Source: Prosthecobacter sp. SYSU 5D2
GTDB taxonomy: Bacteria; Verrucomicrobiota; Verrucomicrobiia; Verrucomicrobiales; Verrucomicrobiaceae
DNA length: 64,000 nt
NCBI RefSeq assembly: GCF_039655865.1
Contig: NZ_JBBYXL010000003.1
Location: forward strand, 124,001-188,000
Direction of reading: 5' to 3'
A program made the translations under genes and the position numbers. The notes beneath the pieces were generated by a model. The model made no database searches, was not told the DNA's origin, and saw only the letters and a list, made by a program, of their open reading frames with translations. Shown here piece after piece: positions 16,987 through 26,491 of the stretch. Numbering within the stretch: the stretch's first letter is position 1; every line of letters starts with the position of its first letter.

Positions 16987-18399
16987 ATGGATACTCCTTC
17001 CAGCCGCCGTCAATTTCTCAAAACCACCTCCAGCGGTTTCGGCTACCTGGCCTTTGCCGCCCTGGCCCAGCAGCAGGCCCTCCGTGCTGGCTCGCCTCTG
17101 GCACCGAAAAACCCGCACCTGCTGCCCAAGGCCAAACACGTCATCTTCCTCTGCATGCAGGGTGCTCCCTCGCATGTGGACCTGCTGGATTACAAACCCA
17201 AACTGGGCACCGATACTGGCAAAAGCGCCCCCTCCATCGCCGGGCGTTACGGCCAGGCAAAACTCATGGGCTCCCCTTGGAAATTCAACCGCCATGGCAA
17301 AAGCGGCCTCTGGGTTTCCGAGCTCCTGCCCAACCTGGCCAAACACGCCGATGACCTCTGCGTCATCAATTCCATGGCCACCGACCTGCCCGCCCACCCG
17401 CAGGCCTTTACCCAGCTCCACACCGGAACCACACAGTTTGTTAGGCCGTCACTCGGATCCTGGGCACTTTATGGCCTGGGCACGCAGAATGAAAACCTCC
17501 CCGGTTTCATCACCATCAATCCTCCTGGCAATGCCACCCGCAGCTACGGCAGCGCCTTTCTGCCCGCCATTTACCAGGGCACCAAGATCGGCGGCAACGG
17601 CCTCCCTGGTGGCGGTGCCTTCGCCCGCCGTATGGGCGGTGGCATGGAGCAGGCCAGCATCGCCAACATCAAAAACAGCCGCTACAACACCGAAGCCCAG
17701 CGCACGCAGCTTGACCTCGTCCAGTCCCTGAACCAGTCCCGCATGGCCCAGGATGGCGGCGTCAGCGCCGAGGTGGAAGGCGTCATCGAGTCCTACGAAC
17801 TCGCCTTCCGCATGCAGGCGGAGGTGCCAAAAGTGCTAGACCTGTCCAAGGAAACCGCCGCCACCAAGAACCTCTATGGCATCGGCAATGACAGCACGGA
17901 CACCTTTGGCAAGCAGTGCCTCATGGCCCGCAAGCTCGTCGAAGCCGGCGTTCGTTTCATCGAGATCACCCACGGCAACTGGGACCAGCATTTCAATCTC
18001 AAAGCTGCGCTGGAGCGCAACTGTGAGGCCATTGACCATCCCGTGGCCGGCCTCCTGCAAGACCTCAAACTGCGCGGCCTGCTCAAGGACACCCTCGTCA
18101 TCTGGGGCGGCGAATTTGGCCGCACACCTCACAGCCAGGGTGATGATGGGCGCGACCACAACCACAAAGGCTTCACCATGTGGATGGCCGGGGGCGGCGT
18201 CAAGGGCGGCATGAACTACGGCAAGACGGATGAATACGGCTACGAGGCGGTCGAAAACAAAATGCACATCCACGACTGGCACGCCACCGTCCTGCACCTC
18301 CTGGGCCTGGACCACGAAAAACTCACCTACCGCTACGCTGGCCGCGATTTCCGCCTGACGGATGTGTATGGCAGCGTGGCCAGTGAGATCATCTCTTGA
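16987..18399 (+). CDS. DUF1501 protein, Tat-exported
   Basis: A 470-residue protein from ATG 16987. A Tat signal, SSRRQFLKTT, sits at residues 5-14. The body belongs to the alkaline-phosphatase-like DUF1501 family: FLCMQGAPSHVDLLDYKPKL near the front, and late LVIWGGEFGRTPHSQG, HNHKGFTMWMAGGGVKGG and DWHATVLHLLGL, resembling the metal sites of the sulfatase/phosphatase fold. It follows the PSD1 gene in a probable operon. The reaction is unknown; related proteins have been linked to polymer breakdown only by genomic context. Confidence 0.9.
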   Translation: MDTPSSRRQFLKTTSSGFGYLAFAALAQQQALRAGSPLAPKNPHLLPKAKHVIFLCMQGAPSHVDLLDYKPKLGTDTGKSAPSIAGRYGQAKLMGSPWKFNRHGKSGLWVSELLPNLAKHADDLCVINSMATDLPAHPQAFTQLHTGTTQFVRPSLGSWALYGLGTQNENLPGFITINPPGNATRSYGSAFLPAIYQGTKIGGNGLPGGGAFARRMGGGMEQASIANIKNSRYNTEAQRTQLDLVQSLNQSRMAQDGGVSAEVEGVIESYELAFRMQAEVPKVLDLSKETAATKNLYGIGNDSTDTFGKQCLMARKLVEAGVRFIEITHGNWDQHFNLKAALERNCEAIDHPVAGLLQDLKLRGLLKDTLVIWGGEFGRTPHSQGDDGRDHNHKGFTMWMAGGGVKGGMNYGKTDEYGYEAVENKMHIHDWHATVLHLLGLDHEKLTYRYAGRDFRLTDVYGSVASEIIS

Positions 18400-18506
18400 C
18401 CACCGTTTTCCGCTTAGGAAATATTATTTAAGGATACCTCTTCGTTTCCACCTTGAGAAACCGTACCTCTTTGACTCAGGTCATTTCCAGCGCATCATGA
18501 CCGTCT

Positions 18507-19538
18507 GTGAAGAAGACGAAAAAGGCTGCCATCAACTGGGGATGCTTCAAGGCGCTGCTGCTGCTTATCCTAGCTGCTGGCCTCGTCCTATGGCTGTGCG
18601 GAGTCTGGTTTTTTAACCTCGACAGCAACCTCGTCGCCCTCAGCGTACGGGATTCCAAGGAGCCACTTCTTATTCGGGGTTCGGGCGGCCAGTGGAAAGA
18701 AGCACCCAAAATCACCGCTGCCGAGATCAGCCAGGGCCTCATCGAGCGCCATTCCGAGCAGGGCATGAAATGGTCCACGCTTAAAGTCAGCCGTGAAGGT
18801 GGCACCGCCGCGAAAGCAGCCCATAAAATTCTCGGTGCCGAGGTCCATGTCATCACCTTCTCCCCGGACCATTTCGAGTTCATGACGAGCTACGAAAAGC
18901 AGCCCAAATTTGCCGTCACCACCGCCGCCAAACGCATGGAGGCGGACAACCTCTGGTTCTCCATCACCGCGAATTTCCGCGACCCCAAGGGCAAGCCCCT
19001 CGGCTGGGTCTGGCATGAGGGCGTACAGGTGAATCCCTCCTTCCCCGAATGGAGCGGCTGCTTTTTTGTCAAAGGCGGTCTCCCTTACTTCGGCCCCAAA
19101 TCCCTGCTCGATGACATTCCAGGCCCCATTGAGGAGGGCACCCAGGGTTACCCTTCGGTGATGAAGAACCACACCACCTTCTCCTATGTCTCCATGAAGC
19201 CCGACAAATTTTTCGACGGCTCCAAAATCAGCTACCGCTCCCTGGCCGGCATGAAAAAGGACGGAACTATCGTCTTCATCGTCTCCGGTGACGGTGGCGT
19301 GATGAACGTCGCCGAAGTCAGTGAGATCGCCCGCAAGCTGGAGGTCCAGCACGCCACCCTCCTGGATGGCGGTCGCGCCCTGCAATACAGCATCCGCACC
19401 GAAGACGGCCCCTGGCACTTCGCCGCGCTGAACACGACGCTGGAATTCAAACATCGCTGGCTGGAGCAGCAGCTTTCCCCTGTCTTCATCGGCGTCCGCC
19501 GCCGTGCGCCGAACATCATCTACATGCCCGCCAGGTAG
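18507..19538 (+). CDS. Phosphodiester glycosidase-like membrane protein
   Basis: A 343-residue protein with a GTG start. One N-terminal membrane segment (ALLLLILAAGLVLWLCGVWF, about residues 16-35) anchors it. The outer part resembles the NAGPA/DUF2233 phosphodiester glycosidase family (PF09992): TANFRDPKGKPLGWV, a central GCFFVKGG, IVFIVSGDGGVMNVAE and the late TLLDGGRALQYS. Such proteins remove terminal sugars from phosphodiester-linked glycans or take part in exopolysaccharide handling. It stands between the DUF1501 and GT2 genes. The fold call is moderate and the substrate unknown. Confidence 0.7.
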   Translation: MKKTKKAAINWGCFKALLLLILAAGLVLWLCGVWFFNLDSNLVALSVRDSKEPLLIRGSGGQWKEAPKITAAEISQGLIERHSEQGMKWSTLKVSREGGTAAKAAHKILGAEVHVITFSPDHFEFMTSYEKQPKFAVTTAAKRMEADNLWFSITANFRDPKGKPLGWVWHEGVQVNPSFPEWSGCFFVKGGLPYFGPKSLLDDIPGPIEEGTQGYPSVMKNHTTFSYVSMKPDKFFDGSKISYRSLAGMKKDGTIVFIVSGDGGVMNVAEVSEIARKLEVQHATLLDGGRALQYSIRTEDGPWHFAALNTTLEFKHRWLEQQLSPVFIGVRRRAPNIIYMPAR

Positions 19539-19626
19539 CTCGGTTCTTTTATCTGCTCCCGCAAGCAGGTCAAATCTCCGCTTGCCACCGGGGACAGGCT
19601 TGGGATGGATGAAGGCTGCCCGAATC

Positions 19627-20325
19627 ATGCCTTCGTCACCTGCCATTTCCGTCGTCGTCCCCCTTTATAACGAGGAGGGAAACGTCGTCGAACTCCAGAC
19701 CCAGATCGCTGCCGCGCTGGCCGGCATGGATTATGAACTGGTCCTGGTAGATGACGGCAGCACCGATGCCACCGTCACCCGGGTCCGGCGCGATGACCGT
19801 GTCCGCGTCATTGAGTTTGCCCAGAACGCCGGCCAGAGCGCCGCCATGCATGCCGGTATCCATCAGTCCCGGGGCGACATCATCGTCACCCTGGATGGTG
19901 ACCTCCAGAACGACCCCGCCGATATCCCCGCCATGATTGCTAAGCTGGGCGAAGGTTACGACCTCGTCTGCGGCTACCGTGCCAAGCGCAAAGATACCCC
20001 CTTCAAGCGCCTGCAAAGCCGCATCGCCAACGGTGTCCGCTCCCGTTTCATTGGCGACCATGTGCGCGATACCGGCTGCACCCTCAAGGTCATGCGCCGC
20101 GACTGCCGGGAGGCCCTGCTGCTGTTCAACGGCATGCACCGCTTCATCCCCGCCCTCATTCGCAACATGGATTTCCGTGTCACCGAGATGCCCGTCAATC
20201 ACCGCCCCCGCGTCAGTGGAGTCAGCAAATACGGCTTCGGCAACCGAGCCTGGCGTGCCACCTGCGACATGTTCGGCGTCCGCTGGCTCAACAGCCGCCG
20301 GACGCGCTACCGCATCAAGGACTGA
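19627..20325 (+). CDS. Family 2 glycosyltransferase
   Basis: About 232 residues from ATG 19627; ATG 19609 is an alternative. ISVVVPLYNEEGNV opens the GT2 fold, LVDDGSTD is the nucleotide-sugar site, and TLDGDLQNDPADIP carries the DxD-type metal motif. This is the dolichol-phosphate-mannose/undecaprenyl-phosphate sugar transferase subgroup, which ends with VNHRPRVSGVSKYG. Unlike many relatives it has no C-terminal membrane segments, so it probably acts at the inner face of the membrane with a lipid carrier. Confidence 0.88.
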   Translation: MPSSPAISVVVPLYNEEGNVVELQTQIAAALAGMDYELVLVDDGSTDATVTRVRRDDRVRVIEFAQNAGQSAAMHAGIHQSRGDIIVTLDGDLQNDPADIPAMIAKLGEGYDLVCGYRAKRKDTPFKRLQSRIANGVRSRFIGDHVRDTGCTLKVMRRDCREALLLFNGMHRFIPALIRNMDFRVTEMPVNHRPRVSGVSKYGFGNRAWRATCDMFGVRWLNSRRTRYRIKD

Positions 20326-20468
20326 AAGTGGCTCGCACTGTCCCCAATGCGAAAAGCCGCGTAGAAACTCACAATAATTCCGCGATAACCCAGCTGCTGT
20401 CGAAGCTCTTTGGGGTATTCCACCTCGGTGACCCCAGCGTTCCCGCACTGGTGACAGTGCAGACCTTT

Positions 20469-22793
20469 TCACGGTCTCAGCCAGCGCACCAAAAACTCCA
20501 TCCTCAACCGCGTCCCATACGGCGTCTCTGCCGCACTGTGCCCCGTGCCCATGATAGGCATGTAGTCAAAGGTCTTGCCCGCCTTTTGCAGCGCATTCAC
20601 CACTTGGGTCGTGCTGGAAGGGTCCACATTGGTGTCCAGCTCCCCCACGATCAGGAGCAGCCGCCCTTGCAGCTTGCGCGCATCCTCCACATTGGAGCTC
20701 CGCGCGTAACTCTTGTCCACCGGCCAGCCCATCCACTGCTCATTCCACCAGATCTTGTCCATCCGGTTGTCATGGCAGCCGCAGTCCGCCACCGCCACCT
20801 GGTAAAAATCGTGGTGGTCCAGCAGCGCCCGCATCGCGCTCTGGCCGCCTGCACTGCCGCCATAGATGCCTACTCGTTTTAGATCCATCCAGGGACGGGT
20901 CGCCGCAGCCGCCTTCATCCAGGCCATGCGGTCCGGGAAGCCCGCATCCTTCAAGTTCTTCCAGCACACATCATGAAACACCTTCCCCCGATGGTTGGTC
21001 CCCATCCCGTCCGCCTGCACGACAATGAAACCCAGTTCCGCCAGTTCGTGCTGCCTGTGTAAAACCCCAAACTCCTTGGGTGAAAAGGCCCCGTGCGGAC
21101 CTGCATACACCTGCTCCACCACCGGATAAGACTTCGCCGGGTCAAAGAACGACGGCTTGACCATCACTCCGTGAATGTCCGTCTTCTCGTCCCGGCCCTT
21201 GGCCACAAAACGCTCCGGCATCTGCCACCCCGCCGCCAGCAATGCACGCACATCCGCCTTCTCCAGCACGCAAACCAGATCCCCGTCCTCGCTCCGACGC
21301 AGCTCCGTGACCGGTGGCTGGTCCGCCCGCGACCAGGTATCAATGTAATACTTTTTGTTCGGCGACCACTGGATGCGGTGCTGCCCGTCCCCTTCCGTCA
21401 ACCGTTTAAAACCCGTCCCGTCCAGGTTAACCCGGCACAGGTGCTCATGGTATGGGTCCTCCCCCTCCCGGAGGCCGGATGCCAGGAACCACACCTGGCG
21501 CTTCACCTCATCCACATGATCCACCTTTCTCATCACCCAGGCTCCCTGTGTGACCTGGTTTTTTACCGTCCCGGTCCGCACATCATAAAGCCATAGATGG
21601 CACCATCCGTCACGTTCACTCGTCCACAACAGTTCACCGGTTTTCTCCAGCCAGTGCCGCCAGGTCTTGCTCGTATGATCAATAAAAGTCCTGTTCGTCT
21701 CTTCCACCACTGTCCGGGCAGCTCCGGTCCGCGAATTCACGCCGACGATGCGGTAGCGCTGATGCCCACGCTCATTGTAATCCAAGTAAAACTCTCCGCT
21801 GTCCTCCGCCCACCGGATGTCAAAGTGATGCCTTTGGATGAACGGATTTTCAAATAGCGCGCCACCCACCTTCACCACGGCAAACCCCTCCCCTTCCCGC
21901 CGCACAATCAATGGACTCGGTTTCGGCAGATCATCTCCCGGTTTGGGATATTCAAATTCCATCCGCTCTGGCTGCAACCGGCCCTTGGGCGATGACTCCA
22001 CAATCGTCACCTTCCTTTTTGTCACCGGCTTCCCCGCACAGAGCACAAAGGCGGATGAATCCGGCGCCCAGGTGATGCCTTCATATACCCACAGTCCCTC
22101 GCCCATCCCCATCCCCATCTCCACCTGCAACGCCTCTCCCGCTGGCAGCGGCCGCACCATCACCCGCCCCCGCTCCACCACGGCGCTCCATTTCCCGTCT
22201 GGTGACCGGCCGCGGGGCACCTTCGCTTCCCCGCCATTTTTAAAAACTGGTGACGCACCATCAATCTCCACCTCCAGATCATAGGGCTTGGCCGTCACTA
22301 CCGCTATCGGGCGGTCATTCTGGCCTTTCATCAGCCACACGTGGCCCGCATACGTGTTCTGAGTGAAAACCCCTCCAGGCTGTACCTCGCCATAGTCGCG
22401 CTCCTCGCCATCCGCATTCACCCATACCATCTTCACCGGCTCCCTCACTTTGTTTTCAAAACTGATTCGCGTCTCCGCCCCTCCCGCCGTCGAGGCATGC
22501 CGCTTCTCTTCGCTTTGTGACGTCTTCATTTTCCCCTGCCCTGGCAGCCCACCGCCCTTCGAGGCCGGCCCGGCCAGGCGCTCCCCCTTCAATGCATTCA
22601 CCTGCACCAGTTCATACTGCAACGGACCTGTGCGCACCCGGTACCAAAAGCGATCATCATCCAACCATACCGGGTCCACCTCATCACGAAACACCTTGTT
22701 AGACCAACCTTTCCCCATCTTCAGTGCCTCATCTATCGTGAGAGCATAAGCCGGAAAGGTGAGGACAAAGGCAACGAGGAAAAGCAGTTTCAT
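20469..22793 (-). CDS. S9 family prolyl oligopeptidase (DPP-IV type)
   Basis: A 774-residue secreted peptidase with a signal peptide (to about residue 18). The first 500 residues form a DPP-IV-like beta-propeller (WAPDSSAFVLCAG, KTWRHWLEKTGELLWTSERD). The C-terminal alpha/beta hydrolase has YGGSAGG (Ser about 647), GELDTNVDP (Asp about 720) and GTGHS (His about 752). It should cleave short peptides, often after proline. A 143-bp gap, lacking any gene but with a small GCACTG/CAGTGC hairpin at 20446-20461, separates it from the convergent GT2 gene. Confidence 0.92.
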   Translation of the reverse strand: MKLLFLVAFVLTFPAYALTIDEALKMGKGWSNKVFRDEVDPVWLDDDRFWYRVRTGPLQYELVQVNALKGERLAGPASKGGGLPGQGKMKTSQSEEKRHASTAGGAETRISFENKVREPVKMVWVNADGEERDYGEVQPGGVFTQNTYAGHVWLMKGQNDRPIAVVTAKPYDLEVEIDGASPVFKNGGEAKVPRGRSPDGKWSAVVERGRVMVRPLPAGEALQVEMGMGMGEGLWVYEGITWAPDSSAFVLCAGKPVTKRKVTIVESSPKGRLQPERMEFEYPKPGDDLPKPSPLIVRREGEGFAVVKVGGALFENPFIQRHHFDIRWAEDSGEFYLDYNERGHQRYRIVGVNSRTGAARTVVEETNRTFIDHTSKTWRHWLEKTGELLWTSERDGWCHLWLYDVRTGTVKNQVTQGAWVMRKVDHVDEVKRQVWFLASGLREGEDPYHEHLCRVNLDGTGFKRLTEGDGQHRIQWSPNKKYYIDTWSRADQPPVTELRRSEDGDLVCVLEKADVRALLAAGWQMPERFVAKGRDEKTDIHGVMVKPSFFDPAKSYPVVEQVYAGPHGAFSPKEFGVLHRQHELAELGFIVVQADGMGTNHRGKVFHDVCWKNLKDAGFPDRMAWMKAAAATRPWMDLKRVGIYGGSAGGQSAMRALLDHHDFYQVAVADCGCHDNRMDKIWWNEQWMGWPVDKSYARSSNVEDARKLQGRLLLIVGELDTNVDPSSTTQVVNALQKAGKTFDYMPIMGTGHSAAETPYGTRLRMEFLVRWLRP

Positions 22794-22851
22794 GAAGGAC
22801 CCTGATCAAACGCCCTTCACATCCCTTTCCTTGGCTGTAAATAATGCACCT

Positions 22852-24630
22852 TTAGCGGAACACCACATCCACCCCCATGGCGCTCTTCGACGCAAAACCC
22901 GGTATCCAATGCGGCCTCCGCGCTGCGATGAAGCGGTAGATCAACGACAGCGCACTCAGGATGATCAGCCGGTCCACCACCCGGTAACCCCGCTGTCGCC
23001 GCATGAGAAACTTCACCGCCCAGCCCAGATGGCGCGGATTCAGCAGCAGTGGCTTGAAGTCCGTCTTCACCCGATAACGCGCACGCAACCCGCGTTTGTT
23101 ATACTTGGCCTTATACGCCCGTTTTGCTTCCTGGATACGCTCCTCAATGCCCGCCGCATCATCGGCAAAGTAGTATTCCCGTGCCAGCGCCAGCAGGCCA
23201 AAGGTATCCTTCATATACACAATGTCCGCCACTGGCACGCCTGCGCGCTCCGCCAGCGGCAGCATCCGCTCCAGATTGTCCATGCACCGCTGCGCACTCC
23301 TCAGCGCCCCGTCCGCATCCCGGACAAAGTAGCGCAGCAGCTTGCGGATGCTGTGGCTGACAAACAGGTTCCCCCAGTAAACCGTCAGTACCGGCGGGAT
23401 GCGCACCCGCCGGAAGAACAGCTTCTGCTGCGCAAACTCCTCCACATACAGCAGTTCGCGTACACATTCATCCGCCAGCCGCAGCAGTTCTAAAAGCGCA
23501 TCCGCATCCCCCAGCCGCCGCTGCGTGGCAAAGGCCCTCACCGCATCCTCCACCAGCATGCCATCCTTAACTATCCGGATGGTGACGTAGGTGTTCAGGT
23601 CGTTCCACAGTGCCTCTGGATCAATAAAAGCCAGTCTGCGAAACGGTACCCAGCCCCCTGTCTGGCACCACACCATGCAGCCGATGACATTCTGCGCCTG
23701 CTTCAGCTCCCGCGCATACCGCTCATACATCCAGCCCACAAAGCTCGGGTACTCCCCGCAGCCCTCGTATTCACGCCGCGTTTGCAGTTCCACAATTTTC
23801 GCCAGCGGGGTGCGAAAGAAGTTCCGGTTCAGTGGCAAATATCGGAAAAAATCCGTCTCCCCATATTTCATCGAGACCACCAAAGATTTGCTCGTGATAC
23901 CCCTGAACGTCTCCGCAAAGGTTCCCCGATGCCACATCAGATCCCCGATTGGGTACGCCCCCACCGTCCAGGTGCGGAAGATCAGCCGCCGCCCATGCTT
24001 CTCAAAAACCGGCAGCAGCGCCTGCAAAAACACCCGCGCATCCGCCGGGGTGCGGATCACCAGCTGGCTGCGGAAGTCATCATGCACATCCTTCCCGTCT
24101 GATTCCCCGATGCGTACAATCACCCCCGCCACCTCGGGGAAATCCGTCAGAAACCGGTCCATCAGCCCCTTCAGATAGTCATTCACACTCACCCCCTCAA
24201 TGGCCAGCCGCTTCAGCAGCCCTGGTGTGGCGGAAAACACATCCATCGTCACATGCACCTTCAGACCCGCTCCGCCCAGCACCTGAAAACAATTTCTCAT
24301 CTCGCTGCGATACCGCGCTATCCGCCGCCTCACCTCCGGCTCAATCCACTCGTGGTCCGCCAGATGCGCCACATCATCAATGGAGGCCGCATTGAAGCCC
24401 CAGCTGGCCGCCTGCCGGCCAATGACATTAAGCTCCCGGCACACCGTCTCCCACCACGTCGCCCCCTGCCTGCCCGCATGATCCCAGGGTATTTTGGACC
24501 AGTTGATCACACGCCGGTCATAGCCCCGGAAAAAGGGGCCAATGGTATCAATGAGAAGCAGTTCAGTCACAAAAATTGGATCCTGCACTTTGCAGGCAGA
24601 ACCCCAAAAGACTCGTGACAATTTCGTCAC
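22852..24630 (-). CDS. Cytoplasmic GH67-like TIM-barrel protein
   Basis: A 592-residue protein without signal peptide or membrane segments; GTG start 2 bp after the stop of the upstream GTPase gene. The central part reads like the alpha-glucuronidase (GH67) barrel: GVIVRIGESDGKD (Glu176, general-acid position), SLVVSMKYGETDFF (Asp260) and IVELQTRREYEGC (Glu288, the two bases). These three match, by memory, the order and spacing of GH67 catalytic residues. The C-terminal half, about 250 residues, is helical and unrecognised. It might hydrolyse imported glucuronate-bearing oligosaccharides; activity is inference. A GTG at the VTELLL position is an alternative start. Confidence 0.55.
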   Translation of the reverse strand: MTKLSRVFWGSACKVQDPIFVTELLLIDTIGPFFRGYDRRVINWSKIPWDHAGRQGATWWETVCRELNVIGRQAASWGFNAASIDDVAHLADHEWIEPEVRRRIARYRSEMRNCFQVLGGAGLKVHVTMDVFSATPGLLKRLAIEGVSVNDYLKGLMDRFLTDFPEVAGVIVRIGESDGKDVHDDFRSQLVIRTPADARVFLQALLPVFEKHGRRLIFRTWTVGAYPIGDLMWHRGTFAETFRGITSKSLVVSMKYGETDFFRYLPLNRNFFRTPLAKIVELQTRREYEGCGEYPSFVGWMYERYARELKQAQNVIGCMVWCQTGGWVPFRRLAFIDPEALWNDLNTYVTIRIVKDGMLVEDAVRAFATQRRLGDADALLELLRLADECVRELLYVEEFAQQKLFFRRVRIPPVLTVYWGNLFVSHSIRKLLRYFVRDADGALRSAQRCMDNLERMLPLAERAGVPVADIVYMKDTFGLLALAREYYFADDAAGIEERIQEAKRAYKAKYNKRGLRARYRVKTDFKPLLLNPRHLGWAVKFLMRRQRGYRVVDRLIILSALSLIYRFIAARRPHWIPGFASKSAMGVDVVFR

Positions 24631-24632
24631 TC

Positions 24633-26357
24633 TCAGTGGGTCAATTCCCGCTGGAATGCATGAAACGAATCTGTCAGCGCCTGCAACCGCTCCGTCTGTC
24701 CCAGCAGCTGCCGCTCCCGCTCATTGGCTTCCAGTTGCGCCGGTTCCAGCATCGGCAGAAAACGTGAAAACAGACTCTCCACATCGCTCTGCACCTGCGT
24801 CAGCAGCATGTCCCTCAGTTTCATCGTGGAGCTTTCCAGACGGTCCACCAGCTCCCCACGCGTCCGGTTCAGTGCCGACTGTGCGATCAGGAGAGCAAAA
24901 CCCAGCAGCAGCATTCCACCACCGGCTGACACCGCCGCTCCCATCGGCCCGTCAAAGAACCAGGCCGCCCCCACCGCTGCCAGCACAGGCAGCAGCAGCC
25001 AGGGAACCCAGCGCGCCCGCTTGCGCGCCTTCTCCAGTCCCGGTTCGATGGCCTCATCCAGCTTCAGCCCCAGCACAAAACGCCGGATGGTGCTGTCAAT
25101 GTGCACCGCAAACAGCCGCCTCAGCTCCGGGTCCGCCTCCGTCGGCAGCTCCACATCCGCCGGGAACAGCGTCCCCCGTCCCTGCGAGTGCAAAAAGCGG
25201 TCATATTGCAGGCAGTCCTCCTCCAAAATGATGCCCACCTGCCGCCACCGGTCCCCGCTTCGTTGTTGCAGGTCCTGGAACAAACGGTGGTCCAGGCTCT
25301 CCGGCTTCGTCTCCTCCTCCACCAGCGCCGGATCCTTGGAAAAGGCCTGCCGCGTCGCCAGCACATCATCCGCCAGACCCGCCACCCGCACACAGGCCTC
25401 GTGGTAGTCCCGCTCCGTTGCATCCAGCGCCGGCAGGATCTTCTTCATCGTCCGGTCCACCTGCATCTCCCGCTCTGTTAAAAACTCCTGCACCAGCGCC
25501 GCCGAATGCTGTGCATGCTGCGTGGCCTGGGCCACATGCTCACGCAGGTTCGTGAGCAGCTGGCGCGCCAGCCGCACCGTGCTTGACAGCTTGTTCAGCC
25601 TCGCCGCGTTCTTTCCCACCAGAAGGGAAATGTGGTCCTCTAGCCGCTGAAAGCCGCTCTCCTCCAGCAGCTCCGCCCCGCCTACCGGCGCATTCCGCGC
25701 CTGATAAGCTAGCTTGGCCGACACGGGAAACAGCGGAAAATCCTGCGCATACCGCTGCCGCGAAAGCTGCCCCATGTAATCCGTGATCACCTGGATTTCC
25801 TCCGGGCTGCGGAGATCACACTGCTGCAGCACAAACACCACGTTACGCATCCAGTGCTTGTGCACTTTGTCCAGAAACTGCCACGCCGATGCCCCCCAGG
25901 GATTCATCGCGCTGAACACAAAAATCACCAGGTCTGCAATCGGCACAAACCGCTCCGTGATCTCCTGATGCTCGTTCTCGATCGAGTTCGTGCCCGGCGT
26001 ATCCACAATGTGGAAATCCCGCAGCAGCTCGCTTGGCAGGTGCACCTCATCCAGCGTTGGCGTTACCGGCACCACCTGCTGCACCGGCCCGTGCTTGAAA
26101 AACAGAATCTTGTCCGTCGTCGGCATCACCCCTGTTCGGGAAAAATCCTGCCCGAACAGTGCATTCAAAAACGTGGACTTCCCCACATTCACCTCTCCCA
26201 CCACGACAAAAACAAACGGCTCCTTCAGGCTCGCGATCAGATTTTCCGCAATGGCGATGGACTCCGTATCCCCGCCCACATCACGGATCACCTCCGCGAG
26301 CGCATGCAACTCCGTGCTCAGACGGGTGCGCAACTGGAAGTACTCGTCGCCGATCAT
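24633..26357 (-). CDS. Dynamin-like GTPase, membrane-associated
   Basis: About 574 residues from ATG 26357; an upstream TTG at 26399 is possible. A GTPase domain has G1 GEVNVGKST (residues 54-62), G2 PTTDK, G3 DTPG (119-122) and a G4 reading QQCD instead of TKxD. Long helices follow, then a paired hydrophobic segment near the C-terminus (WLLLPVLAAVGAAWFF and a second stretch ending LLIAQSAL) and a last helical region. This is the bacterial dynamin-like layout, implying nucleotide-driven membrane remodelling or binding. Two bp separate it from the downstream GH67-like gene, so the two are co-transcribed. Confidence 0.85.
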   Translation of the reverse strand: MIGDEYFQLRTRLSTELHALAEVIRDVGGDTESIAIAENLIASLKEPFVFVVVGEVNVGKSTFLNALFGQDFSRTGVMPTTDKILFFKHGPVQQVVPVTPTLDEVHLPSELLRDFHIVDTPGTNSIENEHQEITERFVPIADLVIFVFSAMNPWGASAWQFLDKVHKHWMRNVVFVLQQCDLRSPEEIQVITDYMGQLSRQRYAQDFPLFPVSAKLAYQARNAPVGGAELLEESGFQRLEDHISLLVGKNAARLNKLSSTVRLARQLLTNLREHVAQATQHAQHSAALVQEFLTEREMQVDRTMKKILPALDATERDYHEACVRVAGLADDVLATRQAFSKDPALVEEETKPESLDHRLFQDLQQRSGDRWRQVGIILEEDCLQYDRFLHSQGRGTLFPADVELPTEADPELRRLFAVHIDSTIRRFVLGLKLDEAIEPGLEKARKRARWVPWLLLPVLAAVGAAWFFDGPMGAAVSAGGGMLLLGFALLIAQSALNRTRGELVDRLESSTMKLRDMLLTQVQSDVESLFSRFLPMLEPAQLEANERERQLLGQTERLQALTDSFHAFQRELTH

Positions 26358-26491
26358 GGTAGGGTGGATTTCAGAAAAAGAGGGGGAATTTCCGGACAAA
26401 GCATCATTTCAACGACCAACACACACCGGTGCGGGTGCAGCCACTCTGTTCCAGAACCCTGAACCCTCCAGCCAAAAAACACACCACCCGG

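Noticed and set aside
18588-19646. 352-codon minus-strand frame opposite the phosphodiester glycosidase gene
   Set aside because: No signal peptide or domain, and it overlaps the conserved gene fully.
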